Source of the DNA: Streptomyces atratus | GTDB taxonomy: Bacteria; Actinomycetota; Actinomycetes; Streptomycetales; Streptomycetaceae | Assembly: GCF_900119365.1 (NCBI RefSeq) | Contig: NZ_FPJO01000018.1 | Location: forward strand, 62,001 to 126,000 | Reading direction: 5' to 3' | Length of the DNA stretch: 64,000 bases | Shown here: piece by piece, positions 33,896 through 42,545 of the stretch | How the letters are laid out: each line of letters begins with the position of its first letter | How positions within the stretch are numbered: position 1 is the stretch's first letter | Notes under the pieces: generated by a model | What the model was told of the DNA's origin: nothing | What the model saw: the letters and a program-made list of their open reading frames with translations, nothing else | Databases searched by the model: none | Translations under genes and position numbers: made by a program

Positions 33896-35080
33896 ATGAA
33901 TCACCCGTTCGTCTTCGAACCCGCACTGAAGCAGTTCGCCAGTGCCTTCCGGGCAGGAGAGCCTGAATTCGGCGATGGCGAGAAGGAGATGGGGCGGGCC
34001 TGGCATCGGGCGCGGCGTACCGTACTGGACACGGTGCTCGCGTCCATAGCGGACGGCCCGTGGGGTGGTCATCTGGTGCTGCGCGGCAGCGTGTTGATGG
34101 CCACGTGGTTCGGAGAGGCCGCCCGCGACCCGGGTGATCTGGACTTTCTCTTCGTGCCCCGGGACTGGGCCATGGATGACCCACGGGCCTCGGGTCTCTT
34201 CGACACGATCGCCCGGGACGCAGCTGCGGCCGCCGCGCACGGCCCCGTCCGGATCGACGCGGCGGGCATGGTGTCGGAGGACATCTGGACGTACGACCGG
34301 GTTCCGGGGCGGCGCGTTCTGCTGCCATGGACGGCGGACGGGGTGCCCGGCGGCACCGTGCAGATCGACGTGGTGTTCAACGAGTCCCTGCCCTCCCCCG
34401 CCGTGCTCACCGGGCTCCGGCCTCTGGGAGACGGGCCGGGTTGCCGCGTGCAGGCCGTGTCCCCCGAGCTGTCGCTGGCCTGGAAGTTGCTGTGGCTGGT
34501 CACCGACGCGTACCCACAGGGCAAGGATCTGTACGACGCCGTGCTGCTCGCGGAACGCACCCCGCCGAGTTACGAACTGGTGCGGGAAGCCTTCGTGCTC
34601 GGCGGCACCGAGGGCCTCCGGCCCGCCGGCGGCTGGTGGCTCGACGAGTTGGGGGTGCAGACCGGATGGGAGCACTTCACCGCCGAACACCCATGGGCCA
34701 CGGAGAGTGTGGCGAGCTACTGCGAACGCCTCGCGCGGGCGCTGGCACCCCTGATGGAAGCGGCGGAACGAACGGACGGGGTGGAAGGGGCGGACGCGGA
34801 GGCCTCGGGCCGGTACCGACAGTGGGCTCGGTGGCTGCAACCGCTGGTCGAGTCCACGCGTACGTCTGCTGCGGGAAACCATGCCGCCTCGCTCGGGTAT
34901 CTGGACGAAGGCGGGTGGGACGGGCTCACTGCGGCCGTCGTGGTCGTACGGGAGATCGTCGGGCGTCGGCGGCTCGGTCTGACGGACGCACTGGCCGTCG
35001 TCCTTTCCCACGAGGAAAGTTGGCAGTACTGGCGGGACCATCCCGAGGCGTGCGCCCGGGCCCTCGACGAACTGCGCTGA
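33896..35080 (+). CDS. AbiEii/AbiGii-type nucleotidyltransferase
   Basis: 394 aa. The nucleotidyltransferase signature is LRGSVLMATWFGEAARDPGD followed by Leu-Asp-Phe (near residues 62-84): Gly-Ser, then Asp-x-Asp for metal binding. A conserved Lys lies in LSLAWKLLWLVTDA (near residue 195), as in AbiEii and related toxins. Such enzymes are the toxin half of type IV abortive-infection or toxin-antitoxin modules, often with AbiEi upstream, but no antitoxin gene is adjacent. Stand-alone Streptomyces homologues are common and may not be toxins. ATG 33896 follows a close GGAGGGG. Confidence 0.78.
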   Translation: MNHPFVFEPALKQFASAFRAGEPEFGDGEKEMGRAWHRARRTVLDTVLASIADGPWGGHLVLRGSVLMATWFGEAARDPGDLDFLFVPRDWAMDDPRASGLFDTIARDAAAAAAHGPVRIDAAGMVSEDIWTYDRVPGRRVLLPWTADGVPGGTVQIDVVFNESLPSPAVLTGLRPLGDGPGCRVQAVSPELSLAWKLLWLVTDAYPQGKDLYDAVLLAERTPPSYELVREAFVLGGTEGLRPAGGWWLDELGVQTGWEHFTAEHPWATESVASYCERLARALAPLMEAAERTDGVEGADAEASGRYRQWARWLQPLVESTRTSAAGNHAASLGYLDEGGWDGLTAAVVVVREIVGRRRLGLTDALAVVLSHEESWQYWRDHPEACARALDELR

Positions 35081-35106
35081 TCATCTCCCCCGGGCCCCGG
35101 CCCTGT

Positions 35107-35376
35107 TCAGCCGGCCCGGCCGATCGCGCTGCGCAGCATGGCGACCGTCGTCGCGGCGGCCGCTCGCTCCGCGTCGTCGTCCGTCGCACGCACTCGTTCC
35201 TCCAGGAGGACCACGGCCGCCTGAAGGACGCCCACACGCACCGGAACGCTCTGCATCGCCGTGAGTACGGCCGCCGCCTGTTCGGCCGCGGTGGCCGTTG
35301 CGGCCTGCGGAATGAGGGTGGTGATTCCGCGCCCGAGCGCGCGGTCGCGAGGCGGCTGAGCCGCGGCTGTGGTCAC
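35107..35376 (-). CDS. Small hypothetical protein
   Basis: 89 aa, mostly alanine-rich helix (AAEQAAAVLTAMQSVPVRVG and ERAAAATTVAMLRSAIG). GTG 35376 is chosen; no clear ribosome binding site. Function is unknown and whether it is expressed is uncertain. It lies between the convergent AbiEii-type gene and the MarR gene on the same strand. Confidence 0.42.
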   Translation of the reverse strand: MTTAAAQPPRDRALGRGITTLIPQAATATAAEQAAAVLTAMQSVPVRVGVLQAAVVLLEERVRATDDDAERAAAATTVAMLRSAIGRAG

Positions 35377-35411
35377 CCGAGAAGTGTGCCGCACCCGACC
35401 GGGGGAATCGG

Positions 35412-35876
35412 TCAGCGACCTGCCTTCGACTCTTCGGCGCCTTCGTGGACATGGGCGTGGACACGTCTCAACAGTGCCGCCAGCTGGGCTTGTTCGGACC
35501 CGGTCAGGGGGGCGAGCAGTGTCTCCTGCACAGTCAGCGCCTCGGCCTGGAGTTCCCTGAGCGCCGCACGCCCGGCCGGGGTGGGCGTGACGGTCACCCG
35601 GCGGCGGTCGCCGGTGTCCCGGGCGCGGTCGATGAGGCCGGCCACCGCGAGATCGTCCACGATCTTGACAATGTCGCTCCGGTCGATCCCGAGCCGCGAT
35701 GCCAGTTCCCGCTGCACATGAGGGCCGAAGTCGACGAGCGCCGACAGCACGGCCATGTGCCAGAGCCGCATGTCCCGGTCGGCCAGCCGCGCCGCCAGCC
35801 GGCTCCGTGCCGCCTTGCCGGTCTTGGACAGCAGATATGTCGTGAGTCCCAGGAGGCTGGGCGGGGTCTCGCTCAT
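35412..35876 (-). CDS. MarR-family transcriptional regulator
   Basis: 154 aa winged-helix protein. The recognition region is VQRELASRLGIDRSDIVKIV and the wing DTGDRRRVTVTPTPAGRAAL, both characteristic of MarR. ATG 35876 is preceded by an AT-rich TAAAATAGT stretch (35882-35892 on the other strand) suggestive of a -10 element very near the start, so the transcript may be leaderless or nearly so. It has no obvious divergent target; likely autoregulated. Confidence 0.87.
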   Translation of the reverse strand: MSETPPSLLGLTTYLLSKTGKAARSRLAARLADRDMRLWHMAVLSALVDFGPHVQRELASRLGIDRSDIVKIVDDLAVAGLIDRARDTGDRRRVTVTPTPAGRAALRELQAEALTVQETLLAPLTGSEQAQLAALLRRVHAHVHEGAEESKAGR

Positions 35877-35976
35877 CGGCACTATTTTAGGCCCGCACCA
35901 ATCATGGGCCCTCACCTACTATCGGAGCGCGGCACCCTGCGCCGCGCCTCCCGGCCCCGCCATTCCGGCACGGCGC

Positions 35977-36528
35977 CTATCCTCGGGCCCAGTCGCGCAT
36001 GGCGGTGCGCGAAGAGAAGGCGGCGACGTCCTTGTCGAGCGGCTGGTCGGTGTACTGATGGATACGCCAGGAAGCCTTGATCCTGGGCTTTCCCGCAGTG
36101 ACGTAGTCGGCAATCCACAGGCCGTCCCCCGCATACGACGTGGTGTCGTGGTTCAGCCAGAAGTCGCGGTTGCAGTACAGCAGAACCCTGTGGTGCGGCC
36201 GCAGCCGCTTGACCTCGCGGATGAAGCGGTCCTTCTCGGCATTGCTGGCCCTCGTGCCCTCTCCGTTCTGTTCCCAGTCCACGGCGAGCAGATCACCCGT
36301 CTCCTCCGGGGCCTTGCTCACGAAATACTCGGCCTGGGCCGTGATGTCCCCCGGCCAGAGAAAGTGATAGAAGCCGACCACGCACTCCGCGTCCCTCGCG
36401 CGCTTCACCTGCGACGCGAGATGCGGATTGACGTAGGAACGCCCCTCGGTGGCCTTGATGAAGACGAAGTCCAGTCCGTCCGTGTCGAAGGATGACTGAT
36501 GGGAGCTGACATCGACGCCATGCAGCAT
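35977..36528 (-). CDS. GH25 muramidase (lysozyme) without signal peptide
   Basis: 183 aa forming just one GH25 domain: it begins directly with LHGVDVSSHQ (first catalytic-site Asp), then FVFIKATEGRSYVNP, VGFYHFLWPGDITAQAEYF and the acid pair in LLAVDWEQNGEG (DxE), ending QPLDKDVAAFSS. The family cleaves peptidoglycan between N-acetylmuramic acid and N-acetylglucosamine. No signal peptide or wall-binding domain is present, unlike secreted cellosyl-type muramidases, so export must be by another route or the gene is a phage or tail remnant. ATG 36528; an upstream GTG would add five residues only. Confidence 0.85.
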   Translation of the reverse strand: MLHGVDVSSHQSSFDTDGLDFVFIKATEGRSYVNPHLASQVKRARDAECVVGFYHFLWPGDITAQAEYFVSKAPEETGDLLAVDWEQNGEGTRASNAEKDRFIREVKRLRPHHRVLLYCNRDFWLNHDTTSYAGDGLWIADYVTAGKPRIKASWRIHQYTDQPLDKDVAAFSSRTAMRDWARG

Positions 36529-36717
36529 GGGCACCGCCTTCAAGTGGGCTCGGTGATTCCGTTCTCTTCCTGTACGTGCCCCCAGCCACTCGCTCCCATC
36601 CTTCGGGTGAACGTGCGAATCGTTTTTCCATCGCCAGGAATACCGACCGGCAATGGGTAGTTGGTGAAGCCGCGAGACCACATCACCTATCGCAGGCGCC
36701 ATCGGAAGGTCGGAACC

Positions 36718-37377
36718 ATGAAGATCGGCATCATCGGAGCGGGCAACATCGGCGGAAACCTCACCCGGCGCCTCACCACGCTGGGCCACGATGTGTCCAT
36801 CGCCAATTCGCGCGGCCCGGAGACGCTCTCCGCGCTTGTCGAGGAGACCGGCGCCACCGCGGTCACCGCCGCGGAGGCGGCCCGGGGAGCCCAGGTCGTT
36901 GTCGTCACCGTCCCCCTCAAGGCCGTCCCCGATCTGCCCGCCGGCCTGATCGACGGTGCCGCGGAAGGGGTCGCGGTCATCGACACGGGCAATTACTACC
37001 CACAACAGCGCGACGGCCGCATTGGAGCGATCGAGGACGGCACGCCCGAGAGCCGGTGGACCGAGGAACAGATCGGCCATCCGGTGATCAAGGCGTTCAA
37101 CGGGACGTACGCACAGGACATCCTTTCCAACGGTCTTCCCGAGGGCAGCGCCGGCCGTCAGGCGCTGCCGGTGGCCGGCGACGACGCGGCGGCCAAGCAG
37201 GTCGTGCGCGACCTCATCGACGAACTGGGTTTCGACACCGTGGACGCGGGGGGCCTCGACGAGTCCTGGCGTCAGCAGCCCGGCACACCCGTCTACGGGA
37301 ATCAGGGTGACGCGGAAGCGATCGTGAAGGCGCTCGCCGAAGCGTCCCCCGAGCGTACGGCCGAGTGGCGCGCCTGA
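36718..37377 (+). CDS. F420-dependent reductase-type NAD(P)-binding protein
   Basis: 219 aa with the dinucleotide-binding motif MKIGIIGAGNIGGNLTRRL at the very start, then VSIANSRGPETL, VVVVTVPLKAVPDL and VIKAFNGTYAQDIL, the pattern of NADP oxidoreductase coenzyme F420-dependent (NPO-type) proteins. The reaction is unknown; these proteins are often annotated NADPH-dependent F420 reductases. ATG 36718 follows GGAAGGTCGGAACC. A perfect 13-bp hairpin 19 bp after the stop ends the transcript. Confidence 0.85.
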   Translation: MKIGIIGAGNIGGNLTRRLTTLGHDVSIANSRGPETLSALVEETGATAVTAAEAARGAQVVVVTVPLKAVPDLPAGLIDGAAEGVAVIDTGNYYPQQRDGRIGAIEDGTPESRWTEEQIGHPVIKAFNGTYAQDILSNGLPEGSAGRQALPVAGDDAAAKQVVRDLIDELGFDTVDAGGLDESWRQQPGTPVYGNQGDAEAIVKALAEASPERTAEWRA

Positions 37378-37395
37378 CCGTCCCCGATGCCGAGG

Positions 37396-37425
37396 CCCTC
37401 GGGCGCGCTCAGGCGCGCCCGAGGG
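37396..37425 (+). terminator. Hairpin terminator after the F420-type reductase gene
   Basis: CCCTCGGGCGCGC (37396-37408) and GCGCGCCCGAGGG (37413-37425) form a perfect 13-bp stem with a TCAG loop. Confidence 0.82.
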
Positions 37426-37578
37426 GGTGCCCCTATGTGTTTGGTCAAGCGGTCTGGGGCCGCGTGGCAGCCACGCCTCGGCTCCGGGCTTGATCACTCC
37501 GAATGTGGCGTCGGCACGGAGGTCGGTCCCGCCACCGGTCGGGATCCATACTGATCCTCGAGTGTCTTGGGGGATCTG

Positions 37579-37803
37579 ATGAGTACGTGGGCAGAGCTTG
37601 GGCGGCACCTGATCTTTGGGGTCGTTACTTTGATGGTGGCGTTCAACTACCGCGATGTCGCGTGGCGGATCCATCGCTTCACGGCAAACGCAGGGGGCGT
37701 AGAACGGCTCCTGACGCCCACGACCGTCAGGCACCTGTGGTGTTCTCGCCGCCCTTTCGATACTGAACGCGGCGGATGGTCTGGCTCAGCCCTAGGCGAA
37801 TGA
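37579..37803 (+). CDS. Small hypothetical protein with one membrane segment
   Basis: 74 aa. The N-terminal half has one possible membrane helix (LIFGVVTLMVAFNY) and the rest is basic and unstructured-looking (WSGSALGE at the end). ATG 37579 is preceded by GGGGGA at a spacing of four. Function unknown; whether it is expressed is uncertain. Confidence 0.4.
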   Translation: MSTWAELGRHLIFGVVTLMVAFNYRDVAWRIHRFTANAGGVERLLTPTTVRHLWCSRRPFDTERGGWSGSALGE

Positions 37804-37872
37804 GGACCGTCGGTAGATGACTCAGTCGCCGTCGGCATGCGCCGGGCCGTCCGGCCCGACGGGGCACGCTCC

Positions 37873-38200
37873 TCAACCGTCGAAGGCGGTGCTGCGGCTG
37901 ACCTTCTCCCATGCGAGGGTCTCGGCACGGGCCGCTTCGAGGTGGGCCTGGATCGCGTCGACCGCATCGTTGCCGAGCGGCAGCCGCAGCGGCGTCTCCT
38001 CGGCGGCGAGAGCGGTGAGGATCGCTGCCGCCGCCTTGTCGGGGTTGCCCTCCTGCTTACCGTCCGAGCCGGGAAGATTCGTCCGTACGGGGCCGACCGT
38101 CGCCTCGTACGCGGGGAGCTCGGCGGTCAGGCGGAGCGCTCCTCCCCCGGCGAAGCCGGTCCGGAACGATCCGGGCTCGACGATCAGAACCTCGACCGGT
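37873..38200 (-). pseudogene. Short-chain dehydrogenase C-terminal remnant
   Basis: The frame reads VEVLIVEPGSFRTGFAGGGA, KAAAAILTALAAEETPLRLP and IQAHLEAARAETLAWEKVSR, the C-terminal third of short-chain dehydrogenases after the catalytic Tyr-Lys. Upstream the homology stops at about 38200, exactly at the stop codon of the radical SAM gene on the same strand, so the front two thirds was removed and the remainder fused behind another gene. Confidence 0.75.
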
Positions 38201-38201
38201 G

Positions 38202-39566
38202 CTACCGGGCGTCGTCCGGAAGGGCCGGAAGACTGTCCATGAACGAGCTGACGGAGAAGACCGCGCGTCCGGGTCCGGGCGGACCGTATCCGGGGGGCGA
38301 GCTGAGACCGTACTCCTCCATGGTCGCGCGATAGGCGTCCAGCAGACGGATGTGGTACTCCAGCGGCGCTCCGCCCGGGTTGGTCTTCCCGAGCGGAGTG
38401 GTGGGCTCCGGGCACCAGGTGGTGAACCTCGGGGTGATGCCGTGCGACATGAAGAACCGCAGGCCCTCGGTGGTCGATGCGATGGCTTCGTCCACCGTGG
38501 TGAAGCCGAAGGGCTCGGCCATCTCCACGCCCGCCACGAAGTTGGGGATGACATTGCGGGCGCCGAAGACCTCGGACGAGTCCAGGATGCGGCGGTGCCA
38601 CTCGTCACGGCCCACGTAGCGTTCCTTGCCCGGGCAGTAGAGCTCGAACAGCCGGCGGTCCCACACCTCGTAGTTGGGGTGGTAGATCTGCACGCCGTAG
38701 TCGTGGAACCGCTGGACGTCGGCCTTGGGCAGGGCCTGGGCCACGACCTTGCCGATCCAGCGGCCGGGGAATCGCTCCTCGATGGCCTTGGCGTACTGCC
38801 CGTAGAAGTCTGCTTCGTCGCGGCCGCCGATGTGGGAGGTGATGGCCCCGCCGGTGAGGGTGTAGGCGGTGGAGGTCTTCGCCGTGTCGTACTTGTCGAT
38901 GATGGCGAGCGCCTCCAGGACCTCCTCGACCGGCTTCACCCCGGTGTACGGGCGACCCGCCGCCTTGTGCTGGCGCCAGTTGTGGTTGATGTCGCAGTAC
39001 TGGCACTCCTCCTTCGCACCGAAGTACTGGCAGACCCGGAAGACGGTCAGGTAGACGAGGTATCCCCATTGGATGGTGGGGGCCACCTCCATCACGGACT
39101 TGCCGTTCTCCAGTGTGTGCCGGTAGTAGTCCGGCATGGGCGGCAGACCCACGTCGGAGATCCGTCGGCCGTCGAGATACAGCCCGAGCACACCGTCGTC
39201 GTCGGCCGCGACACGGTACGGGGACGCGGGGTTGACCCGGACGGACACGACGGTCCTGCGCAGGTCGTACGGACCGCCGGTGAGAACGATCTCCTCCGGC
39301 GGGCGGCGGAGTGCGGCCGCGCCCAGCTCGGGGAGGGTGCCGTGGTCGAAGGAGAAGATGAAGTAGGACTTCGGCTTGACGTCACCGCCCTCGTTGTCGC
39401 TGAGGGCGGACTCGTCGAACGCCACGCCGCCGCGCAGCAGATCCTCCTTGATGACGGCTTCCCGGGGCACGTGCGGGAACTCCTCCATGAGGCGCTCGAC
39501 CAGACGGGTGCGGTTCCCGTCCGTGCGGCTCGGTTCGGTGCGGCTGCGGTCGGTACTGCTCGGCAT
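38202..39566 (-). CDS. Radical SAM protein with Cys-x8-Cys-x2-Cys spacing
   Basis: 454 aa. The middle holds FRVCQYFGAKEECQYCDINH near residues 178-197, giving Cys-x8-Cys-x2-Cys instead of the usual Cys-x3-Cys-x2-Cys; this is the only plausible [4Fe-4S] site. Downstream segments TLTGGAITSHIGGRDEADFY (GGE-like region), IGKVVAQALPKADVQRFHDY and VIPNFVAGVEMAEPFGF fit a radical SAM barrel. The N-terminal domain (YRVAADDDGVLGLYLDGRRI) is not recognised; it vaguely resembles the MSMEG_0568 radical SAM group. Substrate unknown. ATG 39566 has GAGGAG nine bases upstream. Confidence 0.75.
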   Translation of the reverse strand: MPSSTDRSRTEPSRTDGNRTRLVERLMEEFPHVPREAVIKEDLLRGGVAFDESALSDNEGGDVKPKSYFIFSFDHGTLPELGAAALRRPPEEIVLTGGPYDLRRTVVSVRVNPASPYRVAADDDGVLGLYLDGRRISDVGLPPMPDYYRHTLENGKSVMEVAPTIQWGYLVYLTVFRVCQYFGAKEECQYCDINHNWRQHKAAGRPYTGVKPVEEVLEALAIIDKYDTAKTSTAYTLTGGAITSHIGGRDEADFYGQYAKAIEERFPGRWIGKVVAQALPKADVQRFHDYGVQIYHPNYEVWDRRLFELYCPGKERYVGRDEWHRRILDSSEVFGARNVIPNFVAGVEMAEPFGFTTVDEAIASTTEGLRFFMSHGITPRFTTWCPEPTTPLGKTNPGGAPLEYHIRLLDAYRATMEEYGLSSPPGYGPPGPGRAVFSVSSFMDSLPALPDDAR

Positions 39567-39752
39567 GTGCGCGACTCCTCGGTCCGGTCGTCTGCGGCGT
39601 TCCGGGTACGCCGCACTGTGCAACGAACCGGACACGTCCACAGTGCCCAGCCCCACCGGCCGATTCGCCCCGGTGCGGCGTGAACGGTCGGCGGCCGTCG
39701 GTGGCGCGGTCCGGACCGGTCCGTCGGTGGCTGGCTGTCCCCGGGCCGGGGT

Positions 39753-40658
39753 TCACCTGTCCCAGTGCGTGGGGCGGCCGAGTGACGGAGGGAGCTTCGT
39801 CGCCGCGTCGCCGCGGGCCGCGTTGAGCTGGGCCTGGGTGAGGAAGAGGCTACCGGTGAGGTCGGCGCCGGACAGATTCGCGTCCCGGAAGTCGGCACCG
39901 ATCAGATCGGCCAGACGCAGATCGGCACCGGTGAGGTCAGCTGCGATCAGATACGCGCCGCGCAGGTCGGCGCCCCGCAGATCGGCGCCCTTGAGCCTGG
40001 CTCCGATGAGGTCGGCGCCGCGATGGTCACGCTTCTTCCTGCGCGGCGCCGTCGCTCGTACGAGTTCGCTGGTACGAAGCAGCAGCTCGGCCACGACGTC
40101 GCGATGGCCGGCCACATCCAGGTCCGAGAACGCGTCGGCCGGGAGGTGGGTGAGGCGTTCCGTCTCGTCGAGGGTGCGCCGGATCTCGGCGTGGAGAGGC
40201 CGCGCCGGTTCCAGGGACAGCGATTCCGTGAGGTACCAGAGGAGTTCATGGAGCTGCCGCATGACCGGGAACACCTGGAACATCTGCCCGGCAATCTGCG
40301 GGGCCCTGCGCCAGTCCTGTCCGTCGAAGGTCTCGCCGGAGACCTTCTGGCCCGCCCCGAAGCAGTCGTACACGGTGCAACCCGGAAAGCCCTGCGTCCG
40401 GAGTTCGGTGTGGATGCCGCAGCGGAAGTCCTCCTGGAGGTTCCGGCAGGGCTTCCCGGCGTCCTTGTCGATCGCGAAGTCCGCGGACCGTGTCAGGGTC
40501 AGCGCCACACAGCACAGCCCGAAACAGTTCGCGCAGTCGGCGCGCAGCGCGGCACGGTCGCCGCGGTCGATGGCGGGGCCTTGGACGTTGTCGGGCACGG
40601 TGCGTGGATCCTCTGGGTACGGAACTGTCGGACGGTCGACCCTATCGGGATCCATCAC
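39753..40658 (-). CDS. Pentapeptide-repeat protein with cysteine-rich N-terminal domain
   Basis: 301 aa. The N-terminal 100 residues have a cysteine cluster (DCANCFGLCCVALTL, PCRNLQEDFRCGIH, GCTVYDCFGAG) resembling YkgJ-type metal or iron-sulfur proteins. After a helical middle comes a right-handed pentapeptide helix (residues 210-275): GADLIGARLKGADLRGADLR and so on, the A(D/N)LxG repeat. The C-terminus is LTQAQLNAARGDAATKLPPS. Upstream of the radical SAM gene on the same strand with 187 bp between, so they could be cotranscribed and the metal cluster might relate to it; that is inference. Confidence 0.8.
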   Translation of the reverse strand: MMDPDRVDRPTVPYPEDPRTVPDNVQGPAIDRGDRAALRADCANCFGLCCVALTLTRSADFAIDKDAGKPCRNLQEDFRCGIHTELRTQGFPGCTVYDCFGAGQKVSGETFDGQDWRRAPQIAGQMFQVFPVMRQLHELLWYLTESLSLEPARPLHAEIRRTLDETERLTHLPADAFSDLDVAGHRDVVAELLLRTSELVRATAPRRKKRDHRGADLIGARLKGADLRGADLRGAYLIAADLTGADLRLADLIGADFRDANLSGADLTGSLFLTQAQLNAARGDAATKLPPSLGRPTHWDR

Positions 40659-40767
40659 CCGTTCGCGTCAATTTCATGATCAACGGATTCCGGGGGCTCC
40701 CAGGCGGGCCCGAGCGCTGCACGCAATGATGGTGGGTAGTACATCTTTGTAGGAGGTGGCCACGGAC

Positions 40768-41509
40768 GTGGCGAACGCACCAGTGGACGGCATCCCTGCC
40801 CGGCGGGTACTCACCGATCCGGCCGGCCTTGCCCGGTATCAGCACGACGAGGCCGAGCGGGCTCCGTACGGAACACCCCTGGCCGTGGTGCGTCCGCAGA
40901 CCACCGAAGAGGTGCGGGATGTGGTCCGGCACTGCCTGGCCCACCGCATCCCACCGGTTCCGCGCGGCGCGGGCACCGGCCTGTCGGGAGGTGCGAACGC
41001 CGTGGACGGGGCGATCGTCCTGTCCTTCGAGGACATGAACCGCATCGTCCACATCGACCCGGCGGAGCGGCTGGCCGTCCTCCAGCCGGGAGTGGTCAAC
41101 GACGATCTGCGGGCGGCGGGCGCGGAACACGGGCTCTGGTACCAGCCGGATCCGGCGAGCTCGCCCTGATCTACGATCGGCGGGTGGCCGACATCGCCCA
41201 TGCCGGGGACGGGAATCTGCACCCGCTCATCATCACCACTCCCGGCGACGAAGCAGCGCGGGCCCGCGCCCAGTTGGCCTTCGAGGACATCCTCGACGAT
41301 GCGATCGCCCTAGGTGGCACGGTGACGGGCGAGCACGGTGTGGGGCTGCTGAAGATACGCGGGATGAACAAGGAACTGGGTTCCGCGGTCTGGCCATGCA
41401 TCACGCGGTGAAGGCGGCGCTGGACCCGCACGGCATCCTCAACCCGGGCAAGGTGCTCGGCGGGGGCGCGTCGACGCTGACCGGTGAAGGGGACGCTCCG
41501 CGGGCGTGA
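40768..41509 (+). pseudogene. GlcD-type FAD-linked oxidase with large internal deletion
   Basis: The N-terminal FAD domain is present (TPLAVVRPQTTEEVRDVVRH and RGAGTGLSGGANAVDGAI, the pyrophosphate loop). At LWYQPDPASSP (41169) about 290 residues are missing, and the gene resumes in another frame with VADIAHAGDGNLHPLIITTP and GEHGVGLLKIRGMNKELG. One more frame change near 41390 leads to the true C-terminus LDPHGILNPGKVLGG. GTG 40768, with AGGAGG eleven bases upstream, is the likely original start. A glycolate/D-lactate oxidase-like gene now inactivated. Confidence 0.78.
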
Positions 41510-41630
41510 CGGAGGGGAGCGTGGCGCGGCGGCATCGGCGACGGCACGCGGCCGAAGCCCCGTGCCCGAGCCACTGTCAGTGGCGCGGCGCACACTGGCA
41601 GGAGAACGGCACGGGCGAAGGGGGACGCTG

Positions 41631-42122
41631 ATGGGCACCGGGCACGAGACAGGGTTCGAACCGGCCACCGGGGACGGCCCGCAGGCGCCGGAGCGAGACG
41701 GAAAGCGCTCCGCTTCTGTACGGACGGCGTTCGAAGGAATGCTCCAGATCCGCCGGCTGACGAACACCGGGCACGCCGACCCGCAGGGCGTACCCGCCCA
41801 GTGGGAGACGCACCGTCCGGTGCGGGCCGTCGCCATCGCTCTGGAGGCATCGGGCCTGGCCGCCTCGGCCGTTGACGGATCGGGCGTGCGCACGGCGACC
41901 GGGTACCGCTTGCAGCAGGGCGAAACACCGGGTGGCGTACGTGTCGAGTGGCTCGGGCCGCCCGGCAGCGGAGCTGCCCATACGGAGGAGGCCGAGCTGG
42001 CCCGGTGCGCTGCCGTGCTGCGGGAGTTGGGCTGGACGGTGTTGCTGTACCGCGGAGCGCGCCGTCGAAGATTCCTGGAGGTCGAACCACCGGCCGGTAC
42101 GCGAGGGCCGAACGACGGGTAG
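41631..42122 (+). CDS. Hypothetical protein
   Basis: 163 aa, no signal peptide or membrane helix. The central part (VRTAFEGMLQIRRLTNTGHA) and the C-terminus (CAAVLRELGWTVLLYRGARR) look folded; no family recognised. ATG 41631 is supported by GGGGGA seven bases upstream. Followed 89 bp later by another small unknown gene on the same strand. Confidence 0.6.
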   Translation: MGTGHETGFEPATGDGPQAPERDGKRSASVRTAFEGMLQIRRLTNTGHADPQGVPAQWETHRPVRAVAIALEASGLAASAVDGSGVRTATGYRLQQGETPGGVRVEWLGPPGSGAAHTEEAELARCAAVLRELGWTVLLYRGARRRRFLEVEPPAGTRGPNDG

Positions 42123-42211
42123 CGGGCGCCCCTCGCGCCGTCGTCGGCGGGCGTTGTCAGACCCATGAGGGATGCTGGTGGGCACGACACCTCTGACCGG
42201 GAGATGCTGAG

Positions 42212-42439
42212 ATGCGCAATGCCGAACTCGCCGCGGCCCAGGCATATGTCCGACTGCTGGAGGCCACTCGCGCCGCGCTCGCGGACCCGGACGACGGCCC
42301 CTTGTACGTGCCGTTGCTCGCCTCGCCGATCGCCGAAGCCGATGGCGCGCTCCAGCGCGCCGGCCTCTGCGGCAATGAGTCCCGGTTCTTCGACCTGGTG
42401 AGCTCGCTGCAGCCGAGCATGTCCGGCAGTGGTCACTGA
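42212..42439 (+). CDS. Small hypothetical protein
   Basis: 75 aa, helical N-terminus (AELAAAQAYVRLLEATRAAL) and no cysteine cluster or membrane segment. ATG 42212 has GGGAG about nine bases upstream. Downstream lies the promoter region of the rhamnose operon, so it is probably not part of that operon. Function unknown. Confidence 0.5.
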   Translation: MRNAELAAAQAYVRLLEATRAALADPDDGPLYVPLLASPIAEADGALQRAGLCGNESRFFDLVSSLQPSMSGSGH

Positions 42440-42545
42440 GCGAACCCGCCGAACGACACGGCGGGGCTCCGTGCTCCGCCGTCACCAGACGGACGCCGTC
42501 GCGTGATGCATTGATTCAAGAAGCCGAGACAACCTGACCGGCTCC

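Noticed and set aside
35081..35125. GC-rich inverted sequence after the AbiEii-type gene as a terminator
   Set aside because: Stem has mismatches and runs into the 3' end of the neighbouring small gene; too weak to call.
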